A DNA stretch of 64,000 bases from Cytobacillus kochii (lineage in GTDB: Bacteria; Bacillota; Bacilli; Bacillales; Cytobacillaceae): positions 124,001 to 188,000 of the forward strand of contig NZ_JAIVAM010000003.1 in assembly GCF_020171845.1 (NCBI RefSeq), in the 5' to 3' direction. The position numbers and the translations under genes were made by a program. The notes below the pieces were generated by a model that saw only the letters and a program-made list of their open reading frames with translations, was not told the DNA's origin and made no database searches. Shown here one piece after another: positions 50,694 through 59,232 of the stretch; position 1 is the first letter of the stretch, and every line of letters starts with the position of its first letter.

Positions 50694-51699
50694 CAAACAG
50701 GCATCTGACTTACATATTAGTGTAGGGACTCAACCGATTATTCGTAACAATGGTGTGCTAGAAAGAATCACAGAGGAAGTATTAACACCACAGGCGACAG
50801 AGGAGATGGCTAAAGAAATCATTCCTGTTCATCTATGGAAAAAATTTAAAGAAAAAGGGGAATTAGATTTCTCATATGGCATTCCTGGTTTATCACGTTT
50901 TAGAGTGAATGCTTATCATCAAAGGTCATGTATAAGCCTCGCAATTCGTGTTGTTCCAGTCAGCATTCCAACATTGAATCAGCTTTCTTTACCGCCGGTG
51001 TTAGCTAAAATAGTTGAGCAACCACAAGGGCTTTTCTTGGTGACTGGACCAACAGGTAGCGGCAAATCAACAACATTAGCGGCTATTATTCAACAAATGA
51101 ATGATACTTTATGTAAGCATATTATCACTTTAGAAGATCCGATTGAGTATTTACATAAACATCATCGGTCAATTATTAATCAGAGAGAAGTCGGTTTTGA
51201 TACACAAAACTTTGCCAACGGGCTGCGGGCTGCATTAAGACAAGACCCTGACGTCATATTGGTGGGTGAAATGCGTGACCTTGAAACGATTCAAACAGCG
51301 ATTACAGCTGCTGAAACGGGTCATCTCGTTCTAGGCACATTGCATACATCTAGTGCTCCTTCAACCATTAATCGCATGATTGATGTTTTTCCGGCTGACC
51401 AACAAACGCAAATTCGCTTTCAACTTGCATCTGTCTTAGTAGGGGTTTTTTCGCAGCGACTCTTGCCCTTAAAAACGGGTACAGGTCGAACGGTAGCTAC
51501 TGAATTATTAGTGAATACAGCAGCAGTAGCTAACCTTATTCGTAACGAGAAAATCCATCAGCTCATCAATGTGATGCAAACATCAAGAGAGATTGGCATG
51601 CATACAATAGAGACTAGCGTAACGAAATTATTACAAAAACAGCTCATCTCTCCGGAGGTGGCTTCTCCCTTTATAAAAGAAAGGAGACGTCATGGCTAG
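50659..51699 (+). CDS. pilT: Type IV pilus retraction ATPase PilT
   Basis: 346 residues. Walker A GPTGSGKST (130-138), Walker B VILVGEMRD, His box TGHLVLGTLHTSS, and near residue 287 a segment AVANLIRNEKIHQL corresponding to the PilT AIRNLIRE motif. There is no N-terminal MshEN domain and no zinc site, which separates it from PilB. It should depolymerise pili and drive twitching or DNA pulling. ATG 50659 is 8 bases after AAGGGGGGAG. B. subtilis has no equivalent. Confidence 0.95.
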   Translation: MKMIDLLTSAYNKQASDLHISVGTQPIIRNNGVLERITEEVLTPQATEEMAKEIIPVHLWKKFKEKGELDFSYGIPGLSRFRVNAYHQRSCISLAIRVVPVSIPTLNQLSLPPVLAKIVEQPQGLFLVTGPTGSGKSTTLAAIIQQMNDTLCKHIITLEDPIEYLHKHHRSIINQREVGFDTQNFANGLRAALRQDPDVILVGEMRDLETIQTAITAAETGHLVLGTLHTSSAPSTINRMIDVFPADQQTQIRFQLASVLVGVFSQRLLPLKTGTGRTVATELLVNTAAVANLIRNEKIHQLINVMQTSREIGMHTIETSVTKLLQKQLISPEVASPFIKERRRHG

Positions 51700-52894
51700 A
51701 TTCTCATATGTCGCTAAAAGCTTAAAAGGAAAGCGAACAGGAATCATCCATGGCTGGACAAAAAAAGAGGCGGTTACTAAATTAGAGCAAAAAGGATTTC
51801 GGGTTATCGAATTAAATGAAGTGAGAGAAACATTCTGGACGAAAGATATTGCTATAAAAAAGGGATTAAAGACAAGTGTGCTTGTAGTGTATTTGAGGCA
51901 ATTCGCTGCCCTTTTACAAGCTGGAATTACAGTAATTGAGGCAACAGATATGTTAGCAGAGCAGACGGAAAATAAACGATTAAAGCAAGCATTATTAAGT
52001 ATGAGAGACACTTTGGATGAAGGAAAGCCTCTATCGGAAGCAGTAAAAGAACACCCTGATTTGTTTCAGCCTTATATGATTCATATGATACATGCCGGAG
52101 AAGCCGGGGGGATGCTAGATGATGTCGTACGCCGTCTGGCTGATTATTATGAAAAACAGAATCAGCTAAAAAACAAGGTTTTATCTGCCCTAGCCTATCC
52201 TATTGTTGTTAGCATCATTGCTATTTTTGTTGTTCTATTTTTAATGTTACAAGTGGTACCGACATTTGTTCAAATGTTCGCAGGTTTCAATGCAGAACTT
52301 CCAGCCATTACGATATTTGTCCTTCGTATTAGTGACTACCTTACGATGAACTGGTATATGATTCTCTTTTTCTTATTCGTGCTTGTGCTCACGATTTTAC
52401 TATTTCGTGATCATAAACTCCTTAAAGGTTGTAGAGACTGGTTATTGTTACGCACCCCTTTTATCGGAAGAATGCTTATTATTAAAGAGGTCGCTTTATT
52501 TACGAGAACATTATCGAGCTTGTTAATCAGTTCAGTATCGATTGTAGAAGCACTTAAAATAGTGGAAAGAATGGCTTCCTTAACGGTAATAAAAACGATT
52601 CTACAAGATGCAAACCTCAGTATTGAGACAGGAAAATCATTAGCGAAACCAATGAAGAATCGCCTACTACCTCCATTGCTTTCACATATGATTGCCGTTG
52701 GTGAAAGAAGTGGTTCCTTAGATGAGATGCTTGAAAAAGTAGCTGATTTATATGATAGTGAAATCGATCAGACAACCGAACGGATGAAAGCGCTGCTTGA
52801 ACCGCTTATGATTATCATCTTAGCACTTATCGTCGGTACAATCGTTATGAGTATCGTTGTGCCGATGTTTGATATTTTCAATCATGTCGAATAA
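51692..52894 (+). CDS. pilC: Type IV pilus inner-membrane platform protein PilC (GspF family)
   Basis: 400 residues with two homologous GspF domains. The first has VYLRQFAALLQAGITVIEA and FQPYMIHMIHAGEAGG, and the second ALFTRTLSSLLISSVSIVEA and LSHMIAVGERSGSLDEML. Three membrane segments are visible (around residues 170-195, 220-238 and 372-393). It links the ATPases to the growing filament. The start overlaps pilT by eight bases after AAGGAGA. The C-terminal MSIVVPMFDIFNHV is typical. Confidence 0.95.
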   Translation: MARFSYVAKSLKGKRTGIIHGWTKKEAVTKLEQKGFRVIELNEVRETFWTKDIAIKKGLKTSVLVVYLRQFAALLQAGITVIEATDMLAEQTENKRLKQALLSMRDTLDEGKPLSEAVKEHPDLFQPYMIHMIHAGEAGGMLDDVVRRLADYYEKQNQLKNKVLSALAYPIVVSIIAIFVVLFLMLQVVPTFVQMFAGFNAELPAITIFVLRISDYLTMNWYMILFFLFVLVLTILLFRDHKLLKGCRDWLLLRTPFIGRMLIIKEVALFTRTLSSLLISSVSIVEALKIVERMASLTVIKTILQDANLSIETGKSLAKPMKNRLLPPLLSHMIAVGERSGSLDEMLEKVADLYDSEIDQTTERMKALLEPLMIIILALIVGTIVMSIVVPMFDIFNHVE

Positions 52895-52943
52895 AATCTA
52901 CCATTTAGAGGAAAAAATATCTATTTATTTCACAGAAAAATAG

Positions 52944-52970
52944 TATAATATACTTAGGTAATTATACCTA
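52944..52970 (+). promoter_or_regulatory. -10-like sequence and palindromic operator upstream of the major pilin
   Basis: TATAAT (52944-52949), with no good -35, is followed at 52955-52970 by TAGGTA-ATTA-TACCTA, a perfect inverted repeat covering the expected transcription start. It could be a repressor site giving the major pilin its own control. Confidence 0.5.
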
Positions 52971-53002
52971 TTTTAAATAAAATGATAGAAAGGTAGATGA
53001 AC

Positions 53003-53482
53003 ATGTTGAAAAAATGGAAAAAACAGTGTAAAAATGAGCGAGGGCTAACGCTTGTTGAATTATTAGCAGTTGTTGTCATCCTCGGCATACTAGCAGCCAT
53101 TGCTGTGCCTAGTATCGGAGGATTGATTGATAATAGTAAAAAGGATGCTCACGTCGCCAATGCAAGGCAGATGATTAGTTCGGCTAAATTAATGGTAGCT
53201 TCAGAGGATGTTATTCCAGGAAGCACTGAAAATGAAAAGTTCTATTTAGTTGATTTAGAAGAATCTGGGTATTTGGAGAAGATGGATGATCCAGATAAAG
53301 TTAAAAATGGATATAAAAGAACTAAAAATAAGAATGGTTCTTATGTTGAGGTGGAAAAAAGAGAAAACAATATTACATACAAAGTTTTCTTAACAAACGG
53401 AGAAAGATCAGTTTCTGACGGTAATAATGAAGCCGTTCAAGAATCTGACTTATCTAGAGAAAGTGTTAAGGAACAAAGTTAG
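53003..53482 (+). CDS. Major type IV pilin (PilA/ComGC-like)
   Basis: 159 residues. A basic 14-residue leader MLKKWKKQCKNERG is followed by LTLVELLAVVVILGILAAIA, with Gly at -1 and Glu at +5. The soluble head is short and hydrophilic, ending in a Glu/Ser-rich tail. ATG 53003 is 9 bases after AGAAAGG; the in-frame ATG two codons upstream is too close. It has its own 100-base upstream region, so it may be the abundant subunit under separate control. It is cut by the peptidase encoded immediately downstream. Confidence 0.92.
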   Translation: MLKKWKKQCKNERGLTLVELLAVVVILGILAAIAVPSIGGLIDNSKKDAHVANARQMISSAKLMVASEDVIPGSTENEKFYLVDLEESGYLEKMDDPDKVKNGYKRTKNKNGSYVEVEKRENNITYKVFLTNGERSVSDGNNEAVQESDLSRESVKEQS

Positions 53483-53494
53483 GAGGTCAATCAC

Positions 53495-54238
53495 ATTCTA
53501 CTAATCTACTTATTTATCACAGGCCTCATCCTCGGCTCCTTTTACAATGTTGTCGGTTTGAGGGTACCTATGAAAAAATCGATTGTAAAACCGCGGTCAG
53601 CTTGTCCTGACTGCGGCCATAACTTACAAGCATTTGAATTGGTGCCAGTGTTATCTTATTTATTTCAGGGCGGGAAATGTCGTCACTGTGGTGTGAGGAT
53701 CTCGCCATTATATCCTATCGTTGAACTGTTAACAGGGCTGTTATTCGTACTCGCGCTTGTCACGTTAGGTTGGACGCCAGAGCTTTTGTTTGCTCTAACG
53801 TTGATTTCTTTATTTATGATTATTTTTGTGTCGGATATTCAATATATGTTAATACCGGATCGTATTTTGCTAAGTTTTGCAGTCATTTTTATAATAGAAC
53901 GATTGATTTGGCCACTTTCACCTTGGTGGGATAGTTTAGTAGGTTGCGCTATTGGCTTCTTTTTGCTTCTTGCCATTGCAGTTGTGAGTAATGGTGGGAT
54001 GGGCGGCGGTGATATTAAACTGTTTGCGTTATTAGGGTTTGCACTTGGTGCAAAGCTTGTCTTGTTAACCTTTTTCCTTGCGACGATTTACGGCGCTGTA
54101 TTCGGTTTACTAGCTATGCTACTAGGCAAAGTTAAACGAGGCAACCCCATCCCCTTTGGCCCTTTTATTGCAGCAGGGGCGCTATCTGCTTACTTTTTCG
54201 GTAAAGAAATATGGCTGTATTATTTACAAATCTTCTAG
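53495..54238 (+). CDS. Prepilin leader peptidase / N-methyltransferase, apparent ATT start
   Basis: 247 residues from ATT 53495, the length of B. subtilis ComC (248). The N-terminus reads LLIYLFITGLILGSFYNVVG, as expected for the first membrane segment, followed by the zinc motif CPDC ... CRHC. Catalytic Asp residues are in SDIQYMLIPDR and GGGDIKLF. No ATG, GTG or TTG precedes this region in frame; TTG 53558 would lose the first membrane segment. AGGAGG (53481-53486) is 8 bases before the ATT. It occupies the position of comC in B. subtilis and may also serve competence pseudopilins. Confidence 0.9.
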   Translation: MLLIYLFITGLILGSFYNVVGLRVPMKKSIVKPRSACPDCGHNLQAFELVPVLSYLFQGGKCRHCGVRISPLYPIVELLTGLLFVLALVTLGWTPELLFALTLISLFMIIFVSDIQYMLIPDRILLSFAVIFIIERLIWPLSPWWDSLVGCAIGFFLLLAIAVVSNGGMGGGDIKLFALLGFALGAKLVLLTFFLATIYGAVFGLLAMLLGKVKRGNPIPFGPFIAAGALSAYFFGKEIWLYYLQIF

Positions 54239-54260
54239 TTTAGACAAAGGAGTTTAAATG

Positions 54261-55190
54261 ATGGCTTTATCTTTCTTAAGAAAAAGCTTTTGTAATTTAG
54301 TTATAGAGGATGATTGCATTCGCTATTGCCAAGTGAACAAGCGGCAGTTTCCTTATGGTACAAAGCTAGCAGTGAAACCTATTGCAAAAGGAATCATTGA
54401 AGAAGGAAAAATAATAGATGAAACGGGGTTATCCTTAATCCTCCAAAGCTGTGTGGAAGAATGGCAGCTTCATCGAAAAAAAGTTAGATTTATAGTCCCG
54501 GATGGACAAAGTGTTGTAAGGTCAGTAGTTATTCCTGATGAAGTGCCTGAAAAGCATATTCATGGATATTTGGATATGGAAATAGGGGCGAGCATTCATT
54601 TACCTTTTCAACAACCAGTATTTGATTATCACCTCATGCCTAGTAAAGAGGTGAATGAAGAGAAACGTGTGTTGTTAGTTGCTGCGGAGGAGACGCTCGT
54701 TCATCAGTTTGAACAAGTAATCGCTCAAGCTAATGTTTACCCAGTAGAAGCAGAGATCACAGCATTATCTATATGGAGGTTGAGCGCCTATTTAGGATTA
54801 GCTGAGGTTAATGAGAGTGTTGTTATCATTCATTTTGAAAAACAAGGTGTTCATATCTCTATCATTCATCATGGTATTCCTATGCTTGTTCATTATTTAC
54901 CCTATGATGACAATATAGAATTAACCAATGATGATTATTTATTTACCGAAGTGTATCGTGAAGTGGATCGATTACAAGATTTTCATTTTTTCACCCTTCA
55001 ACAAACCAATCATGCAACTACAACTGTTTTATTAAGTGGTGAAAATATTATACATAGTTTTCAGTTGTTTTTAAGTAGTAGAATGACAAGCCGTATAGCC
55101 ATTGTTGACGCTAGGAAAATAATGGATGATAAAACGATTGTACCTTCAATGAATAAGGTGCTGGGGTTAGCGTTAAAGGATGTGCTTTAA
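54261..55190 (+). CDS. pilM: Type IV pilus assembly protein PilM, actin-like
   Basis: 309 residues of the cytoplasmic PilM/FtsA-like ATPase fold. Landmarks: RFIVPDGQSVVRSVVIPDEVPEK, GASIHLPFQQPVFDYHLMP (PilM-type), and ESVVIIHFEKQGVHISIIH as a phosphate-binding strand. ATG 54261 is 8 bases after AAAGGAG; ATG 54258 is also possible. It is directly followed by pilN without spacing, and PilM is known to bind the N-terminus of PilN. Confidence 0.88.
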   Translation: MALSFLRKSFCNLVIEDDCIRYCQVNKRQFPYGTKLAVKPIAKGIIEEGKIIDETGLSLILQSCVEEWQLHRKKVRFIVPDGQSVVRSVVIPDEVPEKHIHGYLDMEIGASIHLPFQQPVFDYHLMPSKEVNEEKRVLLVAAEETLVHQFEQVIAQANVYPVEAEITALSIWRLSAYLGLAEVNESVVIIHFEKQGVHISIIHHGIPMLVHYLPYDDNIELTNDDYLFTEVYREVDRLQDFHFFTLQQTNHATTTVLLSGENIIHSFQLFLSSRMTSRIAIVDARKIMDDKTIVPSMNKVLGLALKDVL

Positions 55191-55754
55191 ATGACAGTCA
55201 ATATAAATTTGTTGCAAAAGCAAAAGCCTTTAGTTAACCCAACTTTTATAGTTATCTTGTTGGTCATCCTGCTACTACTCTTAGCTTCGATTTTCGTAGG
55301 AGCCTACAAAATAAAAAGAAGTATCCAGTCAATTGAGGAAGAATTAGCGTATATACAAGTTGAAATATTAGAGCAAACAGAAATGTCGAATGAGAGAGAG
55401 CAATCACAATCGCTAGAAGAGTTAATAAATGCGACAACTTGGCTAGAACAAGAACGCGTGAATATCACCGGTTTTTTATCTGAATTAACAGCTCTTTTGC
55501 CAACAAGAGGCTATATTCTTTCGCTGCAGCTATCGAACAAAAATCAGGTTGAGATGATTGTTCAATTTGATACACAAAGAGAAGCCGCTTATTTGTTGCA
55601 CAGTATTAAACAAGCTGATTGGTCTAAAGATGCTTCTTTAGCAACGATTAATGAGCAACAGGCATTTGAAATGGAACGGTCTCGTTTTGAAGCTAGTTAC
55701 TCCTTCACGTTTGATCCCTCTTATTTTTCAATCGTAGAGGAGGAAAAACGTTGA
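55191..55754 (+). CDS. pilN: Type IV pilus assembly protein PilN
   Basis: 187 residues. The short cytoplasmic start MTVNINLLQKQKP contains the INLLP-like motif that docks into PilM. One membrane segment (FIVILLVILLLLLASIFVG) and a coiled coil (SIEEELAYIQVEILEQ) follow, then a ferredoxin-like periplasm-facing domain (TALLPTRGYILSLQLSNKNQVEM). It overlaps pilO by four bases. Sequence conservation in this family is low; the call rests on topology, motif and neighbours. Confidence 0.85.
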   Translation: MTVNINLLQKQKPLVNPTFIVILLVILLLLLASIFVGAYKIKRSIQSIEEELAYIQVEILEQTEMSNEREQSQSLEELINATTWLEQERVNITGFLSELTALLPTRGYILSLQLSNKNQVEMIVQFDTQREAAYLLHSIKQADWSKDASLATINEQQAFEMERSRFEASYSFTFDPSYFSIVEEEKR

Positions 55755-56434
55755 CTGTGTTCAAAGGAAGTAAATATTGGTTGTTGGTTATTGTTTTATC
55801 CATGCTTATTACAGTTGTATTAACCTACGTTCTTTACTTATACCCACTCAAGCTTGAGGAATCGGCCATACAAAAAAGGGTCATCACAGAAGAAGCACGG
55901 TTAAATGGCTTAAAGGAACAAGGCTCTTCCACAACGGTATCACACACAGAACAATGGGAAGATGCTCAACTGCATCTACCTGTCGAGCCATTAGAAGAAC
56001 AATTTTTATTATTATTAGATGAAGCGGCAACGGTCAATAGAATTCAGCTTACACAAATGGCCATTAATGTTGAAAGCGTTCATTCGGATGAGGCGGCAAA
56101 TAGTGAAACAATCAATGATATTTCGACAACATCAGAAGAAGATATGGTTGAAGTAAAGTTGCCCAATGGATTAGAAAAGACCGTGATTAGCATGCACTTG
56201 CAATCTCAAAGCTATGAGGATTGGCTTTCATTCACAGAGGAATTACAGCATCTAGAGCGGTATACAACCATTGAGTCAATCGAAATCACCCAGGTGAAAG
56301 ATGGTATAAGAGATTACATTATGGTTGTATCAGTTTATCATTTTCCTACCGCTATGGATTTAAAGGAAAATGATCCTAAAATCGTCAATGGTCAAGCTGC
56401 TGGCAAGTCCTATCCTTTTGAAGATAGAGACTGA
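55751..56434 (+). CDS. pilO: Type IV pilus assembly protein PilO-like
   Basis: 227 residues with one N-terminal membrane segment (YWLLVIVLSMLITVVLTYVLYLY), a coiled-coil region and a small extracytoplasmic domain (PLEEQFLLLLDEAATVNRIQLTQM). TTG 55751 is 7 bases after AGAGGAGG. The position after pilN and the topology support PilO; no PilP or PilQ is expected in a Gram-positive. It is the last gene before a strong terminator. Confidence 0.8.
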   Translation: MTVFKGSKYWLLVIVLSMLITVVLTYVLYLYPLKLEESAIQKRVITEEARLNGLKEQGSSTTVSHTEQWEDAQLHLPVEPLEEQFLLLLDEAATVNRIQLTQMAINVESVHSDEAANSETINDISTTSEEDMVEVKLPNGLEKTVISMHLQSQSYEDWLSFTEELQHLERYTTIESIEITQVKDGIRDYIMVVSVYHFPTAMDLKENDPKIVNGQAAGKSYPFEDRD

Positions 56435-56488
56435 CGCCTTTCTTTGACAAAGTTTTTATCCATGATGGAATTTGACGAAATCATTCTG

Positions 56489-56523
56489 TAACAAGACGAC
56501 AAAAGTCTTGTTATTTTTTTTTT
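56489..56523 (+). terminator. Terminator of the pilus operon
   Basis: TAACAAGAC/GTCTTGTTA with a 7-base loop, then nine T and TTT. Confidence 0.93.
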
Positions 56524-56583
56524 CTCCTATGATAAAGTGATGAAAATAATAGTAAAAGGCAAGAGGGAGGGAAGTGGACAAAG

Positions 56584-57522
56584 ATGGACAAGCATAATGG
56601 AAAGGCGAGAACAATCACAATAAAATTAAATCAGGACGGTCAACCGAAGCATAAAGAAGAAGGTGTAAAGGAGCAAGCGGCCACAAAGGAAAATGAAGCG
56701 GAGGATCAATTTGATTGGATTTTACCAAGTGGAGAAGAAGAAGTAGATTGGGAGAAAGAACTTGCAGATAGAGAAAAAGTGACGAAAAAGAAAAACAAAT
56801 ACAGTAAAAGCACAACTAAGAAAAGTAGTTTTAAACAAATGAAATATCAATTAAACCCGTCGATGTTTTTTACCATTCTGTTTGCTGTTGTTATCGGAAC
56901 GGGATTTGGGTTGGTAATGTTAAATGTTCTCGATAAAGGGGAAACGGCAGAGGGAGGCGCCGCAAATTCCCTAGTAGGTGCATCAGGAGCAGTAACTGCG
57001 GGTAGTGAGACGGCAGAATTACCTGCTTTAGATACGTTTATCGTCCAAGGAGGTGTTTTTACTACCAAGGATAGTGCAGAGGGTATCGCTGCTTCGTATA
57101 AGGAAAAAGGTATTCCGACATTTATCCACCAGAATCAAGAACAATATACACTTATCATCGGAGTAGCAGCTACAAGTGAAGCGGCTAAGACTATGAGTAC
57201 CCAATTAGAAGGTCAAGGTGCAGAAGTGTTTGCTAAAGAGTATACGATTGATGGTGCTAAGGTAGAAGGTTTAACGGCAGAAGAAAAGAAAATCTTAGAG
57301 CTCTCACCCCAAGTGTATCAATTATTGACAGGTGAAGCGTCCCCTGAACAAATTAATGCATATTCAAGTACGTTAAATGAGATTAATCAAGGGCTGAACC
57401 ATGAAGACTTAATAGCATTAAAGGAAAAAATGCTTACTGCTCTAAAAGCTAATAACGGTAAGGACGCTCAACAGGCAGTCTTAAATTTCCTACAATCATA
57501 TACGGTCATCGTTCAAACTTAA
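56584..57522 (+). CDS. spoIIB: Sporulation protein SpoIIB (SPOR domain)
   Basis: 312 residues. A long charged cytoplasmic N-terminus is followed by one membrane segment (about residues 94-115, FFTILFAVVIGTGFGLVML) and an extracytoplasmic SPOR-like domain (about 150-230, DTFIVQGGVFTTKDSAEGIAASYKEKG). B. subtilis SpoIIB helps septal thinning and localises engulfment proteins. The call rests on this architecture and the position before maf. GAGGGAGG precedes the ATG. It is separated from the pilus genes by a terminator. Confidence 0.87.
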   Translation: MDKHNGKARTITIKLNQDGQPKHKEEGVKEQAATKENEAEDQFDWILPSGEEEVDWEKELADREKVTKKKNKYSKSTTKKSSFKQMKYQLNPSMFFTILFAVVIGTGFGLVMLNVLDKGETAEGGAANSLVGASGAVTAGSETAELPALDTFIVQGGVFTTKDSAEGIAASYKEKGIPTFIHQNQEQYTLIIGVAATSEAAKTMSTQLEGQGAEVFAKEYTIDGAKVEGLTAEEKKILELSPQVYQLLTGEASPEQINAYSSTLNEINQGLNHEDLIALKEKMLTALKANNGKDAQQAVLNFLQSYTVIVQT

Positions 57523-57632
57523 AAGTTTCTTAGTATATTATTTTCTGGGGAATAATTTAATTTTATTTCTAATTGAATCTATGAAACACTGATTTCACTG
57601 TCTATATTTATTTTTAGCAGATTACCTCTGTT

Positions 57633-57660
57633 TAGCTCGATTTTCTTCGGGCTATTTTTT
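57633..57660 (+). terminator. Terminator after spoIIB
   Basis: TAGCTCGA/TCGGGCTA (one G-U) with a 6-base loop, then six T. Confidence 0.8.
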
Positions 57661-57693
57661 GTGTGTAAAATCATATTATTAGATGATTTAAAA

Positions 57694-57722
57694 TTGTTAA
57701 TAGATGGATTGTTTGATACGAT
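57694..57722 (+). promoter_or_regulatory. Putative sigma-A promoter of maf-radC
   Basis: TTGTTA (57694-57699), a 17-bp spacer, TACGAT (57717-57722). Confidence 0.5.
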
Positions 57723-57770
57723 AGAGAGGTATCTCCCAATTTGAAATACGATGAAAGTAAGGTGAACCAC

Positions 57771-58361
57771 ATGCAAACACAAACCCTCATACTCGCTTCC
57801 ACTTCTCCTCGTAGAAAACAGCTACTTGAACAAATAAATTTATCTTTCAAAGTAAAAGGCAGTCATGTTGATGAGCAGTTTGAAGCCAATTTAAAGCCGG
57901 ATGAAATTGTGCAACAATTGGCGGAACGAAAAGCGAGAGCAGTCTACAATAACGAAAGTGATACTTTTGTAATTGGCTCAGATACGGTTGTTGTCCAAAA
58001 AGGCGAGGTTTTAGGCAAACCGATTGATGAAGATGAAGCGTATCTTATGCTTAAGAACCTATCGAACGGTACACATGAAGTGTACACAGGTGTAGCGATA
58101 CTAACAGCTAATAAAATAACTCGTTTTTCCGTTGTTACAAAAGTTGAATTTTGGCCGCTATCAGAAGAAGAAATCTATGCCTATATCCAAACGGGTGAGC
58201 CTTTTGACAAAGCGGGGGGCTATGGGATCCAAGGAATTGGTGCTACACTTGTTAAACAAATACACGGAGACTATTTTGCTGTGATGGGATTGCCTATTTC
58301 ACAAACGATTAGAGAGTTGCGCAAAATGGGCTATTCACTTCCTCACCATTTGTTTGGATAA
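57771..58361 (+). CDS. maf: Nucleoside triphosphate pyrophosphatase Maf
   Basis: 196 residues. The N-terminal signature is LASTSPRRKQLLEQI; the metal and base site contains GSDTVVVQKGEVLGKP and GGYGIQGIGA. Maf enzymes hydrolyse dTTP/UTP or modified nucleotides, and B. subtilis Maf has been linked to division arrest. ATG 57771 follows AAGGTGA; the longer frame from 57741 lies before the ribosome-binding site. radC follows after 18 bases. Confidence 0.96.
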   Translation: MQTQTLILASTSPRRKQLLEQINLSFKVKGSHVDEQFEANLKPDEIVQQLAERKARAVYNNESDTFVIGSDTVVVQKGEVLGKPIDEDEAYLMLKNLSNGTHEVYTGVAILTANKITRFSVVTKVEFWPLSEEEIYAYIQTGEPFDKAGGYGIQGIGATLVKQIHGDYFAVMGLPISQTIRELRKMGYSLPHHLFG

Positions 58362-58379
58362 TGAAAAAGGAGGAAAGGG

Positions 58380-59069
58380 ATGCATACGGAAAGCTTAATG
58401 ATTAAAGACTTCCCTCAAGATGAAAGGCCGAGGGAAAGGTTAATGCAAAGTGGACCAGAGAGCTTATCCAATCATGAACTAATAGCTATTTTATTGCGGA
58501 CAGGGACAAAAAATGAATCCGTTTTGCAGCTGTCCAATCGCTTGCTAACAAAGTTTGATGGATTGCGTTTATTAAATGATGCTTCCCTTAGCGAAATTAC
58601 CGAAGTGAAAGGTATTGGCCAGGCAAAAGCCATTCAAATCATGGCAGCTGTAGAAATCGGCAGAAGAATGGCTAATTTAACCTTCGATGAAAGATACAGC
58701 ATTCGTTCACCAGAAGATGCTGCTAATTATGTGATGAACGAAATGCGTTTTCTATCTCAGGAACATTTTGTTTGTCTTTATTTAAACACTAAGAACCAAG
58801 TTTTAAGCAAACAAACCATTTTTATTGGTAGCTTAAATGCCTCTATTGTTCACCCACGAGAAGTGTATAAAGAAGCTTTCAGACAGTCTGCCGCCTCGAT
58901 TATTTGTCTGCATAATCACCCCTCTGGCGATCCGACTCCAAGTAGAGAAGATATTGATGTGACGAAAAGGCTAACTGAATGTGGTAAAATAATTGGGATA
59001 GATATTCTCGATCATATTATCATTGGTGAAAAGAAATTTGTCAGTTTAAAGGAAAAAGGTTATATCTAG
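58380..59069 (+). CDS. radC: RadC/YsxA family JAMM-motif protein
   Basis: 229 residues. An N-terminal helix-hairpin-helix (LSEITEVKGIGQAKAIQIMAA) precedes an MPN/JAMM metallohydrolase-like domain with HNHPSGDPTPSREDID and an upstream Glu (HPREVYKEAF). The family was once named a repair protein, but the molecular role is uncertain. AGGAGG is 6 bases before the ATG. It sits between maf and mreB as in B. subtilis. Confidence 0.95.
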   Translation: MHTESLMIKDFPQDERPRERLMQSGPESLSNHELIAILLRTGTKNESVLQLSNRLLTKFDGLRLLNDASLSEITEVKGIGQAKAIQIMAAVEIGRRMANLTFDERYSIRSPEDAANYVMNEMRFLSQEHFVCLYLNTKNQVLSKQTIFIGSLNASIVHPREVYKEAFRQSAASIICLHNHPSGDPTPSREDIDVTKRLTECGKIIGIDILDHIIIGEKKFVSLKEKGYI

Positions 59070-59083
59070 CACTATGTTTTTAT

Positions 59084-59113
59084 TTGACGATACGATATAA
59101 TATTGTTTATGAT
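59084..59113 (+). promoter_or_regulatory. Putative sigma-A promoter of mreBCD
   Basis: TTGACG (59084-59089), an 18-bp spacer, TATGAT (59108-59113). Confidence 0.6.
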
Positions 59114-59232
59114 TTTTTAGGGGAAGTATAGTATTTTACCTATCATTTTTTTAAGAATGAGGGACTGTCAGATGCCCTATTAAATAAACCTTATTTTAAA
59201 AATCGTATAGTATCAGAAAGGGAGATACAGGA

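Noticed and set aside
45469..56434. Pilus locus considered as a comG competence operon or type II secretion system
   Set aside because: PilT and PilM/N/O are not part of comG, and no GspD or other outer-membrane part is present or expected. The gene set fits a type IV pilus best, though a shared peptidase with competence remains possible.
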